Of a stretch of DNA of 64,000 nt, positions 1-10,232 are shown piece after piece. Made by a program: the position numbers and the translations under genes. The notes under the pieces were generated by a model. It had not been told where the DNA came from and did no database searches. It was given only the letters and a program-made list of their open reading frames with translations. Each line of letters begins with the position of its first letter. Within the stretch, counting starts at the first letter, position 1. The DNA is from Loripinus fragilis (lineage: Eukaryota > Mollusca > Bivalvia > Lucinida > Lucinidae): the NCBI GenBank assembly GCA_964019695.1, contig OZ026516.1, forward strand, positions 102,362,368-102,426,367, in the 5' to 3' direction.

Positions 1-1004
1 AGAATTACGTCTTACTTTGCGGAGAATATTCAAAGGCCCCATGTCTCCAGGGTTAGTTGTCGTTAAAAAGCTTAGAACTATCGCATGGCGCATTATTGTA
101 ACTAGACAGCACTTTTAATAGATTTAATTTTGCATTTTCTATAGCCACTATAATCACGCATTTCCTTGACTTGGGGACGTTTTTGAAGTGCACACACATT
201 GAAGGCAGAACCGGAAGTACACCTCTGTGGGGAGTTCGATATCGTCACACCAAGAATGTCCGAATTTGCTCCATTAGGGAATTTAGAATCCGGCTCTGAG
301 GAGTAGATCTCTTTACGACCATTCGTTTTCAGAAGCAAACCGGTATCCAGGAAGCGTACAAACGTATATCACCATCGCTGACGCGCGATAGAAACGAAAG
401 TGTTTCACTTTTGTGATAACGCTTCGCCATATTTTTTTTCAGAAACCTGGAACGGTTTGTAGCGTTTTCATTTGCCACTTGGATTAAAATGACGGCTGTA
501 ACATGCTGTTGTGAAATCTTCATTTATTGATAACTTTCTTATTTCTCAACCGATTTTGATCAAGTTTGCACAAAACTTATTTGAGTGCAAATGCCTGTCT
601 TTTCAGATATGTTTACTTTTTACGTGCGTTGTCTTTCTAGTTATAAACCTGATGAAATCTTATGAAATCGGTTCTGGCAGACCACGTACTACATTATTTA
701 AAAAGAATGGGAGTGAAGAGTTGATGTCAATATTGAGTCTAGACCCTATCCGTGAAGCTGGAAATGATATTTAAAGATTTAAGACGCGGTCCGCCTTTCC
801 CGCCACAATTGCATAGTTTCCGCCACAATTGCATAGTTTTATTTTGCTCTTCTCTACTATTGTTCAGTTGGATTCAAGATGTAATTTAGCAATATTTCTA
901 TAATGGCAAATAAAAAAATAAGTTTGCTTCGGGTAATGGGTCTGAAAATTTAGGTAGGGTAGGCACTATGTAAAAAGTCTATTGGCTAATATTAGAAATC
1001 TTGC
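1..1004. other. Non-coding stretch, no gene recognised
   Basis: No reading frame here looks like a conserved protein and no exon with credible splice borders was found. A small perfect tandem duplication (CGCCACAATTGCATAGTTT, period 20) lies at 801-839. The segment around 905-975 resembles, in inverted orientation, the sequence around 4105-4170, so it is probably a worn dispersed repeat. Confidence 0.5.
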
Positions 1005-1165
1005 CATTTCATTCGATGAGTAATTTGCATAATAATTTATGCATATATTTATATTTTGACGATATCCTCGTCACTACTTTTTTAGCGACCTCGAAGGCCA
1101 GGGTCAGGTATGATATGTCGAATAAACAATCATTAAGTTTTGAAAAGTGCATATACTTTATTTTT
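1005..1165. repeat. Diverged dispersed repeat, copy 1 of 2
   Basis: Shares an ordered series of words with 7870-8010: a GAGTAATTTGCATA-like word, then TTTAGCGA followed by CTCGAAGGCCA or CTGAAAGGCCA, then an AATAAACAATCAT word and a GAAAAGTG word. Spacing is roughly conserved and divergence is high. The family is not recognised. Confidence 0.5.
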
Positions 1166-1892
1166 CACTGTTTTAGATACGAGGTACAAGTAGCAATACC
1201 ATGCGTTTTTGGCGAAGACTTCGTATGAGCACAATAAATGCTATACCTACATGTACCTGTACGGAAAATATGCATGTGCGTGCAACTCTGCGCAAGAATT
1301 GGGTCTTAAGGTATTTAATTTAGTTTTTGGAAGAAAAATGCAACCAACAGGGTTACTTGTGTGTTTTGAGAGCTCATTTTAGCCCTGTGAAATGCTCTGA
1401 AACCATTTTCCACCCGAGGGCTTCACCCCATAATCTCATACATGTATAAGGGAGTATCCACAGACCCCTTTTAGAGTGCGTATTCTATAAAATGCCTAGG
1501 ATGCGCGCATGACGGTACTATGAAACACACGTTTATCAGAATTTTTTTAATCACACTGCTACAGGAAAGCCTTATTGTCAGAATTAAGTCAGCAGATGAA
1601 AAAAATCGACTTGTCAGTTGAGAATTCTGTGAAATCGTATGCAATTGTCTTTGGCAACATGTACTATGTAAATGTTTTAAGCTGGTGGCCTCTCTTCACA
1701 TCCAATTATCTTTGTGTCTTTGTAATCATTTTGACCTCACCAACTGTCTATCAATAAAAATTCATAGCTTGGCTTAGGGTAAAAGTACATTTGCCTATAC
1801 CTTTATAAACAGTCATCCTCATGTAAATGCCATTTGCTCTCTTGCCTAAGTTTTGAGATTTCCAAAGATAAACTATTTTGACAACAACAAAT

Positions 1893-2130
1893 GGGTCGCG
1901 ACATGAGATTTCCTACAATGTGGCATTTTGACAAGTGTAGACTCAGACGAGCCTGTGCACCCTCCTTTTAAGCTTAGAAGCTCCAAATGGTGTTCAGTCA
2001 GTAGCTTAATGTTCATAGAATACTCAATCGACTAGCAAAGGCTCTGATCAGACTGCGCGTATGCGCAGGCTGGTCTGAGCCTTTGCTGGTCGCACATACC
2101 ACATTGTTGGAAATCTCATGCCGCGGCTCA
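1893..2130 (+). mobile_element. MITE family M1, copy 1
   Basis: A 238-bp element with inverted ends of about 30 bp (GACATGAGATTTCC on the left, GGAAATCTCATGCCG on the right). A second internal palindrome of about 60 bp is centred on TGCGCGTATGCGCA. Five more copies occur at 41076, 45261 (5'-truncated), 46973, 56132 and 59360 (inverted). There is no coding capacity, so it is a non-autonomous element whose mobilising transposase is unknown. Confidence 0.8.
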
Positions 2131-2249
2131 TATATATGCTAAATGTTATAGTCGATTTCTTTGATTAATACACATGTAAAATAAGCAACAACTTCTTATC
2201 CAACGACATAATTAACGATTGTAAAGCATAAGTATTACTTCTGACAATG

Positions 2250-2425
2250 ACCACCATATGGGAAAGTGGACAAAACACACAAGGCAAACTCACACACAAC
2301 ATAGCAGAGTGTTCCACCCTTACTCGGCCGGTGACCACAAGGCTGTAAGGAACATCAAGGCAGTATAGCAAAGACAAGCGTGAAACAAATAACACAGGCG
2401 CACTGCTCTGGAATGGTGAGTAAAT
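2250..2425 (-). repeat. Dispersed repeat family S1, diverged copy
   Basis: Reverse-strand copy of a SINE-like family recognisable by GTGACCACAAGGCTG, the TGGGAAAGTG word and a final GGAATGGTGAGTAAA. Better preserved copies are at 2650 and 24073. There is no ORF of its own. Confidence 0.5.
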
Positions 2426-2649
2426 CACTTTCATTTTATCTGAGCCCGATTATTTTTTTAAAGATGTGTCTTGTTCTTTTTGTTATTATTGTTTCACATT
2501 ACATCAAGTGTCTAATCCTTTGCCTTCATTTACTCTTTGCATAGTGTATAAGTGTACAAGATGCTCCTTATGTCCTTGGCAACTGTAGATACGCTTCATT
2601 TCTTAGTAGCTGAATGACCAAGATATTTAGTGATCAAAATGAACCAATG

Positions 2650-2920
2650 TAAGTAAGGGTGCAAAGATCAGGAATCGATACAATCAAGTACCACATCTGA
2701 CCCAGGATACCACATGGGGAAAGTTACAAATACACAATTAGACACCACAAACGAGAGCCAAGAGGTCAGCCCTTTCCCAGCAGGTGACCACAAAAAACAT
2801 ATAAACAGACGCGCACAAAGACATAGCAAACACATGGCAGAACAAAAAACATAAAAGATCCACAAAAGAAGTACCGCCTTGGAACGGTCAGTAAAATATT
2901 TTACTGGAGGGCTTAAACCA
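2650..2920 (-). repeat. Dispersed repeat family S1, long copy
   Basis: About 270 bp. On the minus strand it reads AGTAAAATATTTTACTGACC-like start, CAAGGCGG, GGTCACCTGCTGGGAAAGG, CTCGTTTGTGGTGTC, TGGGTCAGATGTGG, and ends GATTCCTGATCTTTGC. The same order occurs at 24073, 39640, 43560, 47510, 47783 and 48294. Copies have one polarity and no clear inverted ends, which fits a short retroposon, but no tRNA-like head was found. Confidence 0.7.
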
Positions 2921-2976
2921 GTTTAATGTACTATTTTTGAGCCAGTGTAGGCGAGTTTGGAACTTATCACAGAGGT

Positions 2977-3040
2977 GAGCAGCTAAAGCTCTGGCGAGCC
3001 TGCTTAAATGTGCAGTCTCGGCGGAGCCTTCGCTGCTCGC
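2977..3040. repeat. Short hairpin repeat (GAGCAGC...GCTGCTCG)
   Basis: Imperfect 64-bp palindrome ending in GCCTTCGCTGCTCGC. Related hairpins with a TGCGCA-type centre occur at 5349, 6135, 13477, 18154, 26037, 54955 and 56390, and also inside M1 elements. Confidence 0.6.
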
Positions 3041-3214
3041 AACATGCATGTACAAAAAATGAAGTACAGGAACGTTAGATACTTCACAGTTGCTTTTGCT
3101 TGATTCGAATTTATACAGATTAAACGGTGAAATTCAGATGTGACAGTTCTTACCCAATCACGTATCATCTCCAAGAATAATAGGAAATGTCATTAACGCT
3201 TTGCCCACTGTGTA

Positions 3215-3385
3215 ATTTTGCACGCTTTTTTGTCGTCTGCTGATTTATTTTCAAAATCAACTTTTTCGAAAATTCTTTCAGGAATACCTCGTGAGTGTCT
3301 AACAGTTTGGATCCAGATCAGGCCAGACAAATGTCTGGCCTGATCTGCGTCCAAACTGCTTGCAAATGTTATCAGCAGACGACAA
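3215..3385. mobile_element. Palindromic MITE family N, copy
   Basis: Outer inverted words GTCGTCTGCTGAT (3229) and ATCAGCAGACGAC (3369) surround an inner hairpin (3301-3362) around GATCAGGCC. The inner palindrome gives short overlapping open frames on both strands that are not genes. Confidence 0.65.
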
Positions 3386-3679
3386 TAGTAGGAAAAGTCA
3401 TTAACTACACTTATCAGTTACCAAGACGTTCAGTTGGCTTCCGGCTTATGATTCCAAGTAAGTCCTTATCTGCTAATTGATCGCTCTAATCTTCATGGTC
3501 ACTTATAATTGGAAATATTTCTGACAACAATGGATAAAGAATGGTTATCGAATTCTTAGAAAGAGACATTGCGTAATGACGGACGGTCTATTACAAGTAA
3601 ATAGTCTGCAATCATAGAAGAAAAGCTAAAAAATAGAACGCAAACGAATTCTTTAAAGGTCTGAAATGAAAACAATATT

Positions 3680-3925
3680 TAACCCTTTATGCGCCAATCG
3701 CAACAAAAGTCGTCTGTTTTTCACGTCTGCTGAAATGTTTTAGAAGCCTCTGTGACAAACAGTGTGGACCCAGAACAGACTGCTCCTATAGGAGAAGTCT
3801 GTTCTGGATCCACGCTGTTTGCTTCCATACTTAATTCATCAGTAATGTTAGGCAATTTTTGCAGCAGACGACTTCAGCAGACGACATTTTCAAACGCATT
3901 TTTCTTGGCGCTTTAAGGGTAAAGG
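3680..3925. mobile_element. Palindromic MITE family N, full copy
   Basis: Starts TTAACCCTTTATGCGCC and ends TTGGCGCTTTAAGGGTAA, which are inverted ends. The interior carries TCGTCTGCTG-type words in both orientations and a central GAACAGACT hairpin. Closely comparable ends occur at 40805-41022. Confidence 0.75.
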
Positions 3926-4404
3926 CCAAATAAAAAAAAATGCCTGTGTTTAGGGTAACCCGACCCTTCCTAATTTTGCTAGTGAAACCTAGATTTTTTT
4001 TCAGGTTTTGTGGAAAAAATATAATTCCATGCATTCTGAAAGGCGAAATGAAATTTTCAAAATGTATAAAATTATATTAATCTCCAGAAAAAAAATTAAG
4101 AAAAAATGTGTGCCCACCCTACCTAAGATTTTCAGACCCGTTACCAGAAACACACTTTTTTGCCAAGCCTTTGCAATTTTGCACAAGTTTGATTTGTATA
4201 TTTCCGCGAATAAAACCATCATATGTATAGTTTGAAAAAGTTTTTGCATAAACATGTAGTGTTATACTTTGCACACGACAAAAGTGAAGTGACGTAGTTT
4301 GCAGGTTGGGCTACTGTATTTACTTGATTGGACAAATGCAGGTATTGCTGTCATATTTCTAACAATAAATCTGTTTCGTACAATGAAACTGTATTCTTAT
4401 GCAG
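3926..4404. other. Non-coding, repeat fragments only
   Basis: AT-rich sequence with a stretch (about 4105-4170) inverted relative to 905-975. Opposite-strand open frames overlap almost completely at 4001-4255, as expected for chance ORFs in low-complexity DNA. Confidence 0.45.
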
Positions 4405-4500
4405 ATCGATTTTGACGCAGCAAACAGTAAAGACCCTGATAAAATGCCGCAAGATGCGGCATTTCATCTTTGTCTTCACTGTTTGACAAAGTACCCGTTT
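4405..4500. repeat. Family N hairpin core
   Basis: AACAGTAAAGACCCTGAT on the left and ATCTTTGTCTTCACTGTTTG on the right flank a perfect inner stem (AAATGCCGCA/TGCGGCATTT). Only the centre of the element is recognisable. Confidence 0.6.
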
Positions 4501-5348
4501 AGGGGTTTCTGGTCACCAAAGGGCTAATGACGTAGAGCCAAGAACAATGTTAATAAAACATTATAGAATTAGGTTTAAAGAAGAAGAATGAATTTCCTAA
4601 GAATGGTTTAATTCAATGACGGATCTAGACGGGAGTCAGGCGGATCGCTTGAACCTCCCTCCCGTTTTTTAAATATCCTATAAAAATGGAATAATTTGGT
4701 CTCAGTGAGACCCGCATGTTTCATTTTCATGGGCTAGTCAAGAAAATTAGATAAAGGTTGTAAAGCGAACTCCCCACGATCACCCCTTTTGAGAAATTCT
4801 GTTTATTGAGTAAATGGATCAGGGCATGAGCTTTTGGAATATATCGCATATGCGCAAAAGCCCACAACAAACGCAAATCCTGAGACATCCATAGAAATAG
4901 TGAACTTCCATACGCGGCAATTATTACATAGGCGCGATACCATAATGGCAGGTATCCTCTTATCAAATTATTGCAGAAAAATAATGGATATTTAAAAGGC
5001 AAAAACTTAAAAGAAATAAACAAACACAATCACCCTGTATCGTGCAATCTAGATTTCAAGGGAGGAAACGGAGTGCTATCTGGAAATCTAAAAGGCTTTG
5101 TTTCAGAAATTAGACCGTTCTATGACGTCATCAACAAACGCTTCATTTGATTCCCTCGGTTGTACTCCTGAAACCTTGCCTTTTTCACCTTTAATCGATA
5201 TTAATGCACTCAAATGACTTAATCGATAAAAGATCATTAATATTGGATAAACGATTATATGGCAGGCTAATCCTGATTGCACTCAAATATCGCTGTAAAT
5301 TGAGCCTCGTCAAGAAATATCCTGTTTTTGCATATGCGAAACGCGCAT
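4501..5348. other. Non-coding stretch, no gene recognised
   Basis: A 100-residue open frame on the minus strand (4727-5029) has no recognisable domain. A short inverted-repeat word GGATCTAGACGGGAG near 4620 resembles the end of the GGATCCGCC repeat family. Confidence 0.4.
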
Positions 5349-5386
5349 GCTCAGACCAGCCTGCGCATGTGCAGGCTGGTCAGAGC
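5349..5386. repeat. Near-perfect 38-bp hairpin
   Basis: GCTCAGACCAGCCTGC pairs with GCAGGCTGGTCAGAGC around a short GCATGT loop. It belongs to the same TGCGCA-centred hairpin set found in M1 elements. Confidence 0.7.
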
Positions 5387-5789
5387 ACGTGCAGCTCAAA
5401 TCAAACAGATTTCGATTTGTTCTTTATCACTGCTGAGCAGAATTGTTAGTGTTTGCTGATTGTCCGCGTCCAAATAAGGAGATTTCTTTAGGCGCGGTGA
5501 AATCGAAGGCAATAAATCAAATGCACGGTTCACAATCTGTGCGACATTTCACGTAACGGGCAATATGAGTTTAATGCGGCATATAATCCTGCTTGATACA
5601 GATGAATTTCATTGGTTTCAATTAATTTCTAAGGCCAATCTGGCATGTTTCACTTTCCGGATCCCTCAGCAGTCAGTCAATGATAAAATGATGAAAACTC
5701 TTGAATTCTTTCTTTTTTTTTTACTTGTCAGGATAGTAGTTTTTTACAATGTTGTGCTGAACTGAGGTTATAGAACAAATCAACTGAGT

Positions 5790-5990
5790 ATAGGATTTAT
5801 CCTGCTCATAAAAGTTAAAATGCCAACAATTGTTGGCATTTTTACATTTATGAGCAGGATAAATATATAATCTGAAAGTTTTAAAGCAAGGAAAAAAACT
5901 TTATTTGATGCATTTTCGTTTTCATGAGCAAATTAAAAATACGCCTAAGTTGAGTTGAGCATGACCAAAGTTTTATTACCTCGGGTATGC
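5790..5990. mobile_element. Palindromic repeat family P, copy 1
   Basis: Contains a strong hairpin (5807-5867): CCTGCTCATAAA pairs with TTTATGAGCAGG, and the centre is TGCCAACAATTGTTGGCA. Downstream AT-rich sequence through GAGTTGAGCATGACC matches the second copy at 56770-56990. Confidence 0.7.
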
Positions 5991-6134
5991 GTGTTTCCTC
6001 ATTTCATAACTTGCCATTGGCCTAAATTGGGCAAAAATAACCGATGGAATGCCTGTATTGCCCTTATGAGGGGCTTATAGGGAATGGTTATTAATGGACC
6101 TCGACGCTAGAGAAACTGTCTTCGGGGTGTGTGA

Positions 6135-6195
6135 ACAACAAAGGTGCAGATCAACCTGCGCACACGGGTAGATTGACCAGCGCCTTTGTTAACCG
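6135..6195. repeat. Imperfect hairpin, TGCGCA type
   Basis: AACAAAGGTGCAGATCAACC pairs imperfectly with GATTGACCAGCGCCTTTGTT, a diverged member of the hairpin set. Confidence 0.55.
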
Positions 6196-6489
6196 CATTT
6201 TGGAAAGTATCATTTATATTGATTGATCGCTACAAGCGAAATATCAATTTTTCTAGCTAGTCTCTGTGGCTGAGCAGGTTGGTTTGAGTCTCGCTTTGTC
6301 AGAAACCCCAAAGACAGTCCGAGGTTTTCCAGCGTCGAGGCCCATTATTTGAATTTTATTCCTTATTTTGGGATCTGCTACCTTATATCTAACCCTTTTT
6401 GGCGGGCGACCCCAAAACGGAAAGATTTATGGACTTTACAGATTAGTATGGGATGCACAGAATATCGGAAGTCACACTGTTTAGTGAGT

Positions 6490-6530
6490 CAACAACAACA
6501 AAAAAAACAACAACAACAACAACAACACAC
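6490..6530. repeat. CAA microsatellite
   Basis: Imperfect (CAA)n tract with an interior A-run. It is responsible for a glutamine/lysine-rich chance frame. Confidence 0.85.
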
Positions 6531-6614
6531 GCATTGTTTTTGGCACCACAGTATTTGTATTTGTTTTGGAGCAGTCCGTCGATGATAAAATGTTGAAATT
6601 TTTTGAAATCTTTT

Positions 6615-6835
6615 AAATTCTTAACTTAAAACGGCTACTCTCAGAAAGACCGAAAATTGATTTTCAAGATCAATTATCGCTTGATGCAGGTCAAAAGTAT
6701 TGCAGAATGCTCCAAGTATTGCAGAATGCTCAAGGGGAGTATTCTGCAATACTTTCGACCATTTGTCACCTTTGTTTTGTCTATCTTTGAGTGGCCGTTT
6801 TACGCAGGTTTTAATGTACGTAAATGTGTCCACAC
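6615..6835. mobile_element. Palindromic MITE family Y, copy 1
   Basis: Ends are AACGGCTACTCTCAG and GAGTGGCCGTTTTACG plus CAGGTTTTAATGTA. The centre holds AAAGTATTGCAGAATGCTC (partly duplicated) opposite GAGTATTCTGCAATACTTT. Other copies are at 26718, 27085 and 49620. It is non-coding although open on both strands. Confidence 0.75.
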
Positions 6836-6839
6836 GAAA

Positions 6840-7487
6840 CGCACGTAGTTTATTGCACCCCACAAGTCGTACGTAAAAGTCTCACAGACATAGCACGGGT
6901 CTCGTCGCATGAAAATGTGTCTTCCAGATTTGCGTCCATGTTATACTCAAACTAGCCTGGTTAGCTACACTCACTAGCCAGAGCCTTGAAAATATAGGTA
7001 GCTATTATATAATGTCAGGCCATGAAATAAATGCCGCTGATTCGGCTGTGCGCATGCGCAGTCTGATCTGTGTCCATGCTGTTCGCCTGCAGCAAAACAG
7101 TTTCTCACGACGTGGTGTATTTATGCTTTTGAATGGAAACATTCCATCGACTTTCGCTTAAGACATTGTCAGGAGTTTCTCAATGGGGTCTTAACAATCA
7201 CTTTTTTTCAGTCTAGAGCTTCCATTCATCCTTATTTTGAAGAGACATCATTATTAGCTCAATAACGACAGCTATTCTAGTGGCGATTATTTTGTCTTCA
7301 TTGTTGCAGTAATAATTATTCCTGTTTTTTCTTCTGTGAGTGCAGAATCTTATCGGTTTGAATACAGTATACCAATTAATGTTGTCTAGTTATTTAGATG
7401 CAAGACGAAAGCAATATTTTTATGGCGGACCCACAGCTATATAGTTTAAGTTAAGACCTATTTATCTAAAAATCTATTGGGCAATTT
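6840..7487. other. Non-coding stretch, no gene recognised
   Basis: Only a decayed TGCGCATGCGCAG hairpin word near 7048 and AT-rich unique sequence. No exon-like frame was seen. Confidence 0.4.
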
Positions 7488-7857
7488 GTAGTATGGCCGA
7501 GGCTTTTTTCTTTGATCTTTGCTGATTTTTAAATCAGACACCCTAGAATAACGACGAAGGAGGAGCTTAAAACCGTACTCTAACTTCCAATTTCAGTTAA
7601 TACAGCAATGTAGGCGGGAACTTCCTAAATAGCGACATAGGTAAATGTAATATATAACTGACAGATTACGCCGGATGCTGGGAGGAGCGAATGTAAATTT
7701 CGTCAGGTGTCAGTAACACGTGTTTATTTGCGCCTGCGCCATACTACAAGCTAAATAAAGGATTTTTCCTCGGCTTTCTGTTTAAACCGCTCGGTGGGCT
7801 ACGCCCACCTCGCGGTTTAAACAAGAAAACCTCGGAAAAGTATCCTTTATCTATTAC
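7488..7857 (+). mobile_element. Foldback-tailed repeat family F, copy 1
   Basis: About 370 bp. It begins TGTAGTATGGCCGAGGC and ends in a 105-bp hairpin: AATAAAGGATTTTTCCTCGG pairs with CCGAGGTTTTC and ATCCTTTAT-type sequence around GGTGGGC/GCCCACC. The second copy (44061-44426) is collinear along its whole length. It is non-coding. Confidence 0.8.
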
Positions 7858-7869
7858 ATAAAATATCCG

Positions 7870-8010
7870 ACCAGTTCATCAATGTTCATTGGATAAGTAA
7901 TTTGCATATTTTATTTAGCGATCTGAAAGGCCAAGGTCGAGCGTTATATATAAATCTACAGTCCAGTTCAAATAAACAATCATATATTTTAGAAAAGTGT
8001 ACATTAAGGC
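7870..8010. repeat. Diverged dispersed repeat, copy 2 of 2
   Basis: Partner of the repeat at 1005-1165, with the same ordered words and a different intervening length. Confidence 0.5.
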
Positions 8011-8589
8011 AATACGGACGTAAAACATGTAAATATTATGAAAAATACCCATAATTAAAGTGAAATACTATTTTTGGTTCTGGGATATTCAGTTTTTACT
8101 ATTGTGTTTGATTGATAACTACCATCGATATAAACAAGATTTTTTTTCTAAAAAAAGTCAAACGAAATATAGGCTTTTCCTTTTAAGTTCCTCTTTACTT
8201 TCTGCAGGGCTTCCTAAATCCGCCGAGCTATGAGGCTGCTCCCCAGATCCCTGAAAATAATTACCAGTGCTTCCCAGCTACCTGAAAACAAATAGCCCTT
8301 ATCTCCAGATCCCCAAAACCCCTGGGGGCCCACATCTACACCCTCAGTTATATCCAATGGTTCTTTCAATGAAGGGCAGATTATATGCATGGTTCCAATG
8401 AACTGCGATTGCGTTTATTGCACTGCCTGTGTTACCCTGAGTTTTCACTGGGCAATAAAGTTTCTAATCCCAATGCTACAGCGATCATGTTGCTACATGT
8501 ATGATGGGCGAAGCTGACTAGAATATTTACGTTAATATAATATCAAGCTTCTGAAAAAGTATCCATCCATTTTATCTCCCCCACTTATC

Positions 8590-8745
8590 TTTTTTAAAGA
8601 TATTTTCTGTTTCAGATCCAGATCAGACGCTGCAGAATGCGACGTCTGATCAGGGTCTGCACTGTTTGCTTACAGAATGTTCTATTAAAATATGAATAAA
8701 AATGAAAAAAAAAAAACCAACAACCCTTAAAACAAAATAAATTTA
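8590..8745. mobile_element. Palindromic MITE family N, partial copy
   Basis: Central hairpin GATCAGACGCTGCAGAATGC / GACGTCTGATCAGGGTC, followed by GCACTGTTTGCTT, TCTATTAAAATATGAATA and CCAACAACCCTTAAAAC. The same order occurs at 54230-54345. Confidence 0.65.
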
Positions 8746-10232
8746 TTCGGAAACAAATGCAGCGTGTTTTTTGTGACTAATATGTTTTGCAGAAAGCCAG
8801 TGTTGCGTCAGGGCCAACTTAACTACCTTAATTAATAACATAATAGTGTTATTTTTAAAGTTTACAAGGGCGGAGCTTAACTTTTTTTTATAGTTTTGCA
8901 AAATTATCATGTTTAACAAATGATGAAATCTAATCAGACTATTGGATAGAAAGTTGAAATTACGCACGCGACAGATTAAAAGTCATACAGGTGAATAGAT
9001 ACTATTCATTAACATTATCACAGCTTCTGATTTCTAGCTTGATAAAAGCACATCACAACATATGTCAATTATTCAGCGTAAGTCTTGTTGATTACATTAG
9101 CATATTGATATATTTGATCATGTATCCCCACGCGATCGTTTCTAATATAATCGAAAGTTAAAGACAAAGGATTCCCAGACAAGTAAAATGTATTTGTGTG
9201 CAAACGCGGTAAACGTAATATTTGATTTTGGAATTAAGATTTGAAGTCAAAAGAAGCCTTTTGACAGGGCGGTGTGAACCACAATACATTGCTGCACTTA
9301 AGAACGGTCAAATTTGATCAAATGTTCCAATCTTCATATATAAGTTCGTAATTAGCCTATAGTTTTGATACTTCTGGATCTATGTTCCTATTGCAATATA
9401 TATTTGAGGACTTTAAAACGCATCAACATATTTTTGCACTTTTCTTGCAAACCGTATAAGCGATTGAAAAGTTACTCGAAGGTTTTAATGTGCAACCCAG
9501 AATTGGTATGAATCAGTCATTAATTTGACTGCACTATCACGCGGCGCTGCTGAGGACGTCACATGGGTACATACAGCATCCAGCACCTTTCTGCATAGTC
9601 AGTTGAAGCTTTTTGATTATTTTTATGTTTAAACTTTGGCATGTATGATACCATATCAGCAACGCAGTTTATAGACTTTTTCAAATTAAATGTAATTGAT
9701 AGCTTCAATATTTCCAAAATAAACGTCAATTTTGAACATCAATTTACAGCTCCTTTTCAGAAACATCTTCATAAGTTACCTTTATGCACGCTTTCATTAC
9801 TGATATTGACTACTAACACTGACAATCATGTGGAGAAGACGTTTTGATATATATAATGGCGGGAGATATGCTGGCATGTGATCGAGGATGTCTTAAAAAG
9901 TTACGTTAACGCCACTTGCACAATACATTTAAGAAACGTGATTAAAGCGTAATTTATGCATAATCTGTCATTATGTATGCCCTTAGCCTTTTTCAACCAA
10001 ACCGGATGTAAAAAATCGAAACTTTGAAAGAGCCAAGATATTGAATTTTATTACTAGACTATAGTAATCAGAGTGGGCGAGGTATGTCTCTTTAAAGGGG
10101 TGTTAATTTGAGCATATCGAACAGTCAATTCTTTTCGAATCGTTCAATGATGAATGTGCAATCGTGAAAGAAGCCCATGACGCAAATCTGTTGAGTCAGG
10201 AATGAAAACTAACGCATGTTAACTTACAACTA
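8746..10232. other. Non-coding stretch, no gene recognised
   Basis: Unique AT-rich DNA without recognisable repeats. Reading frames at 8743-8967 and 9641-9847 lack any motif and have no splice-compatible context. Confidence 0.4.
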
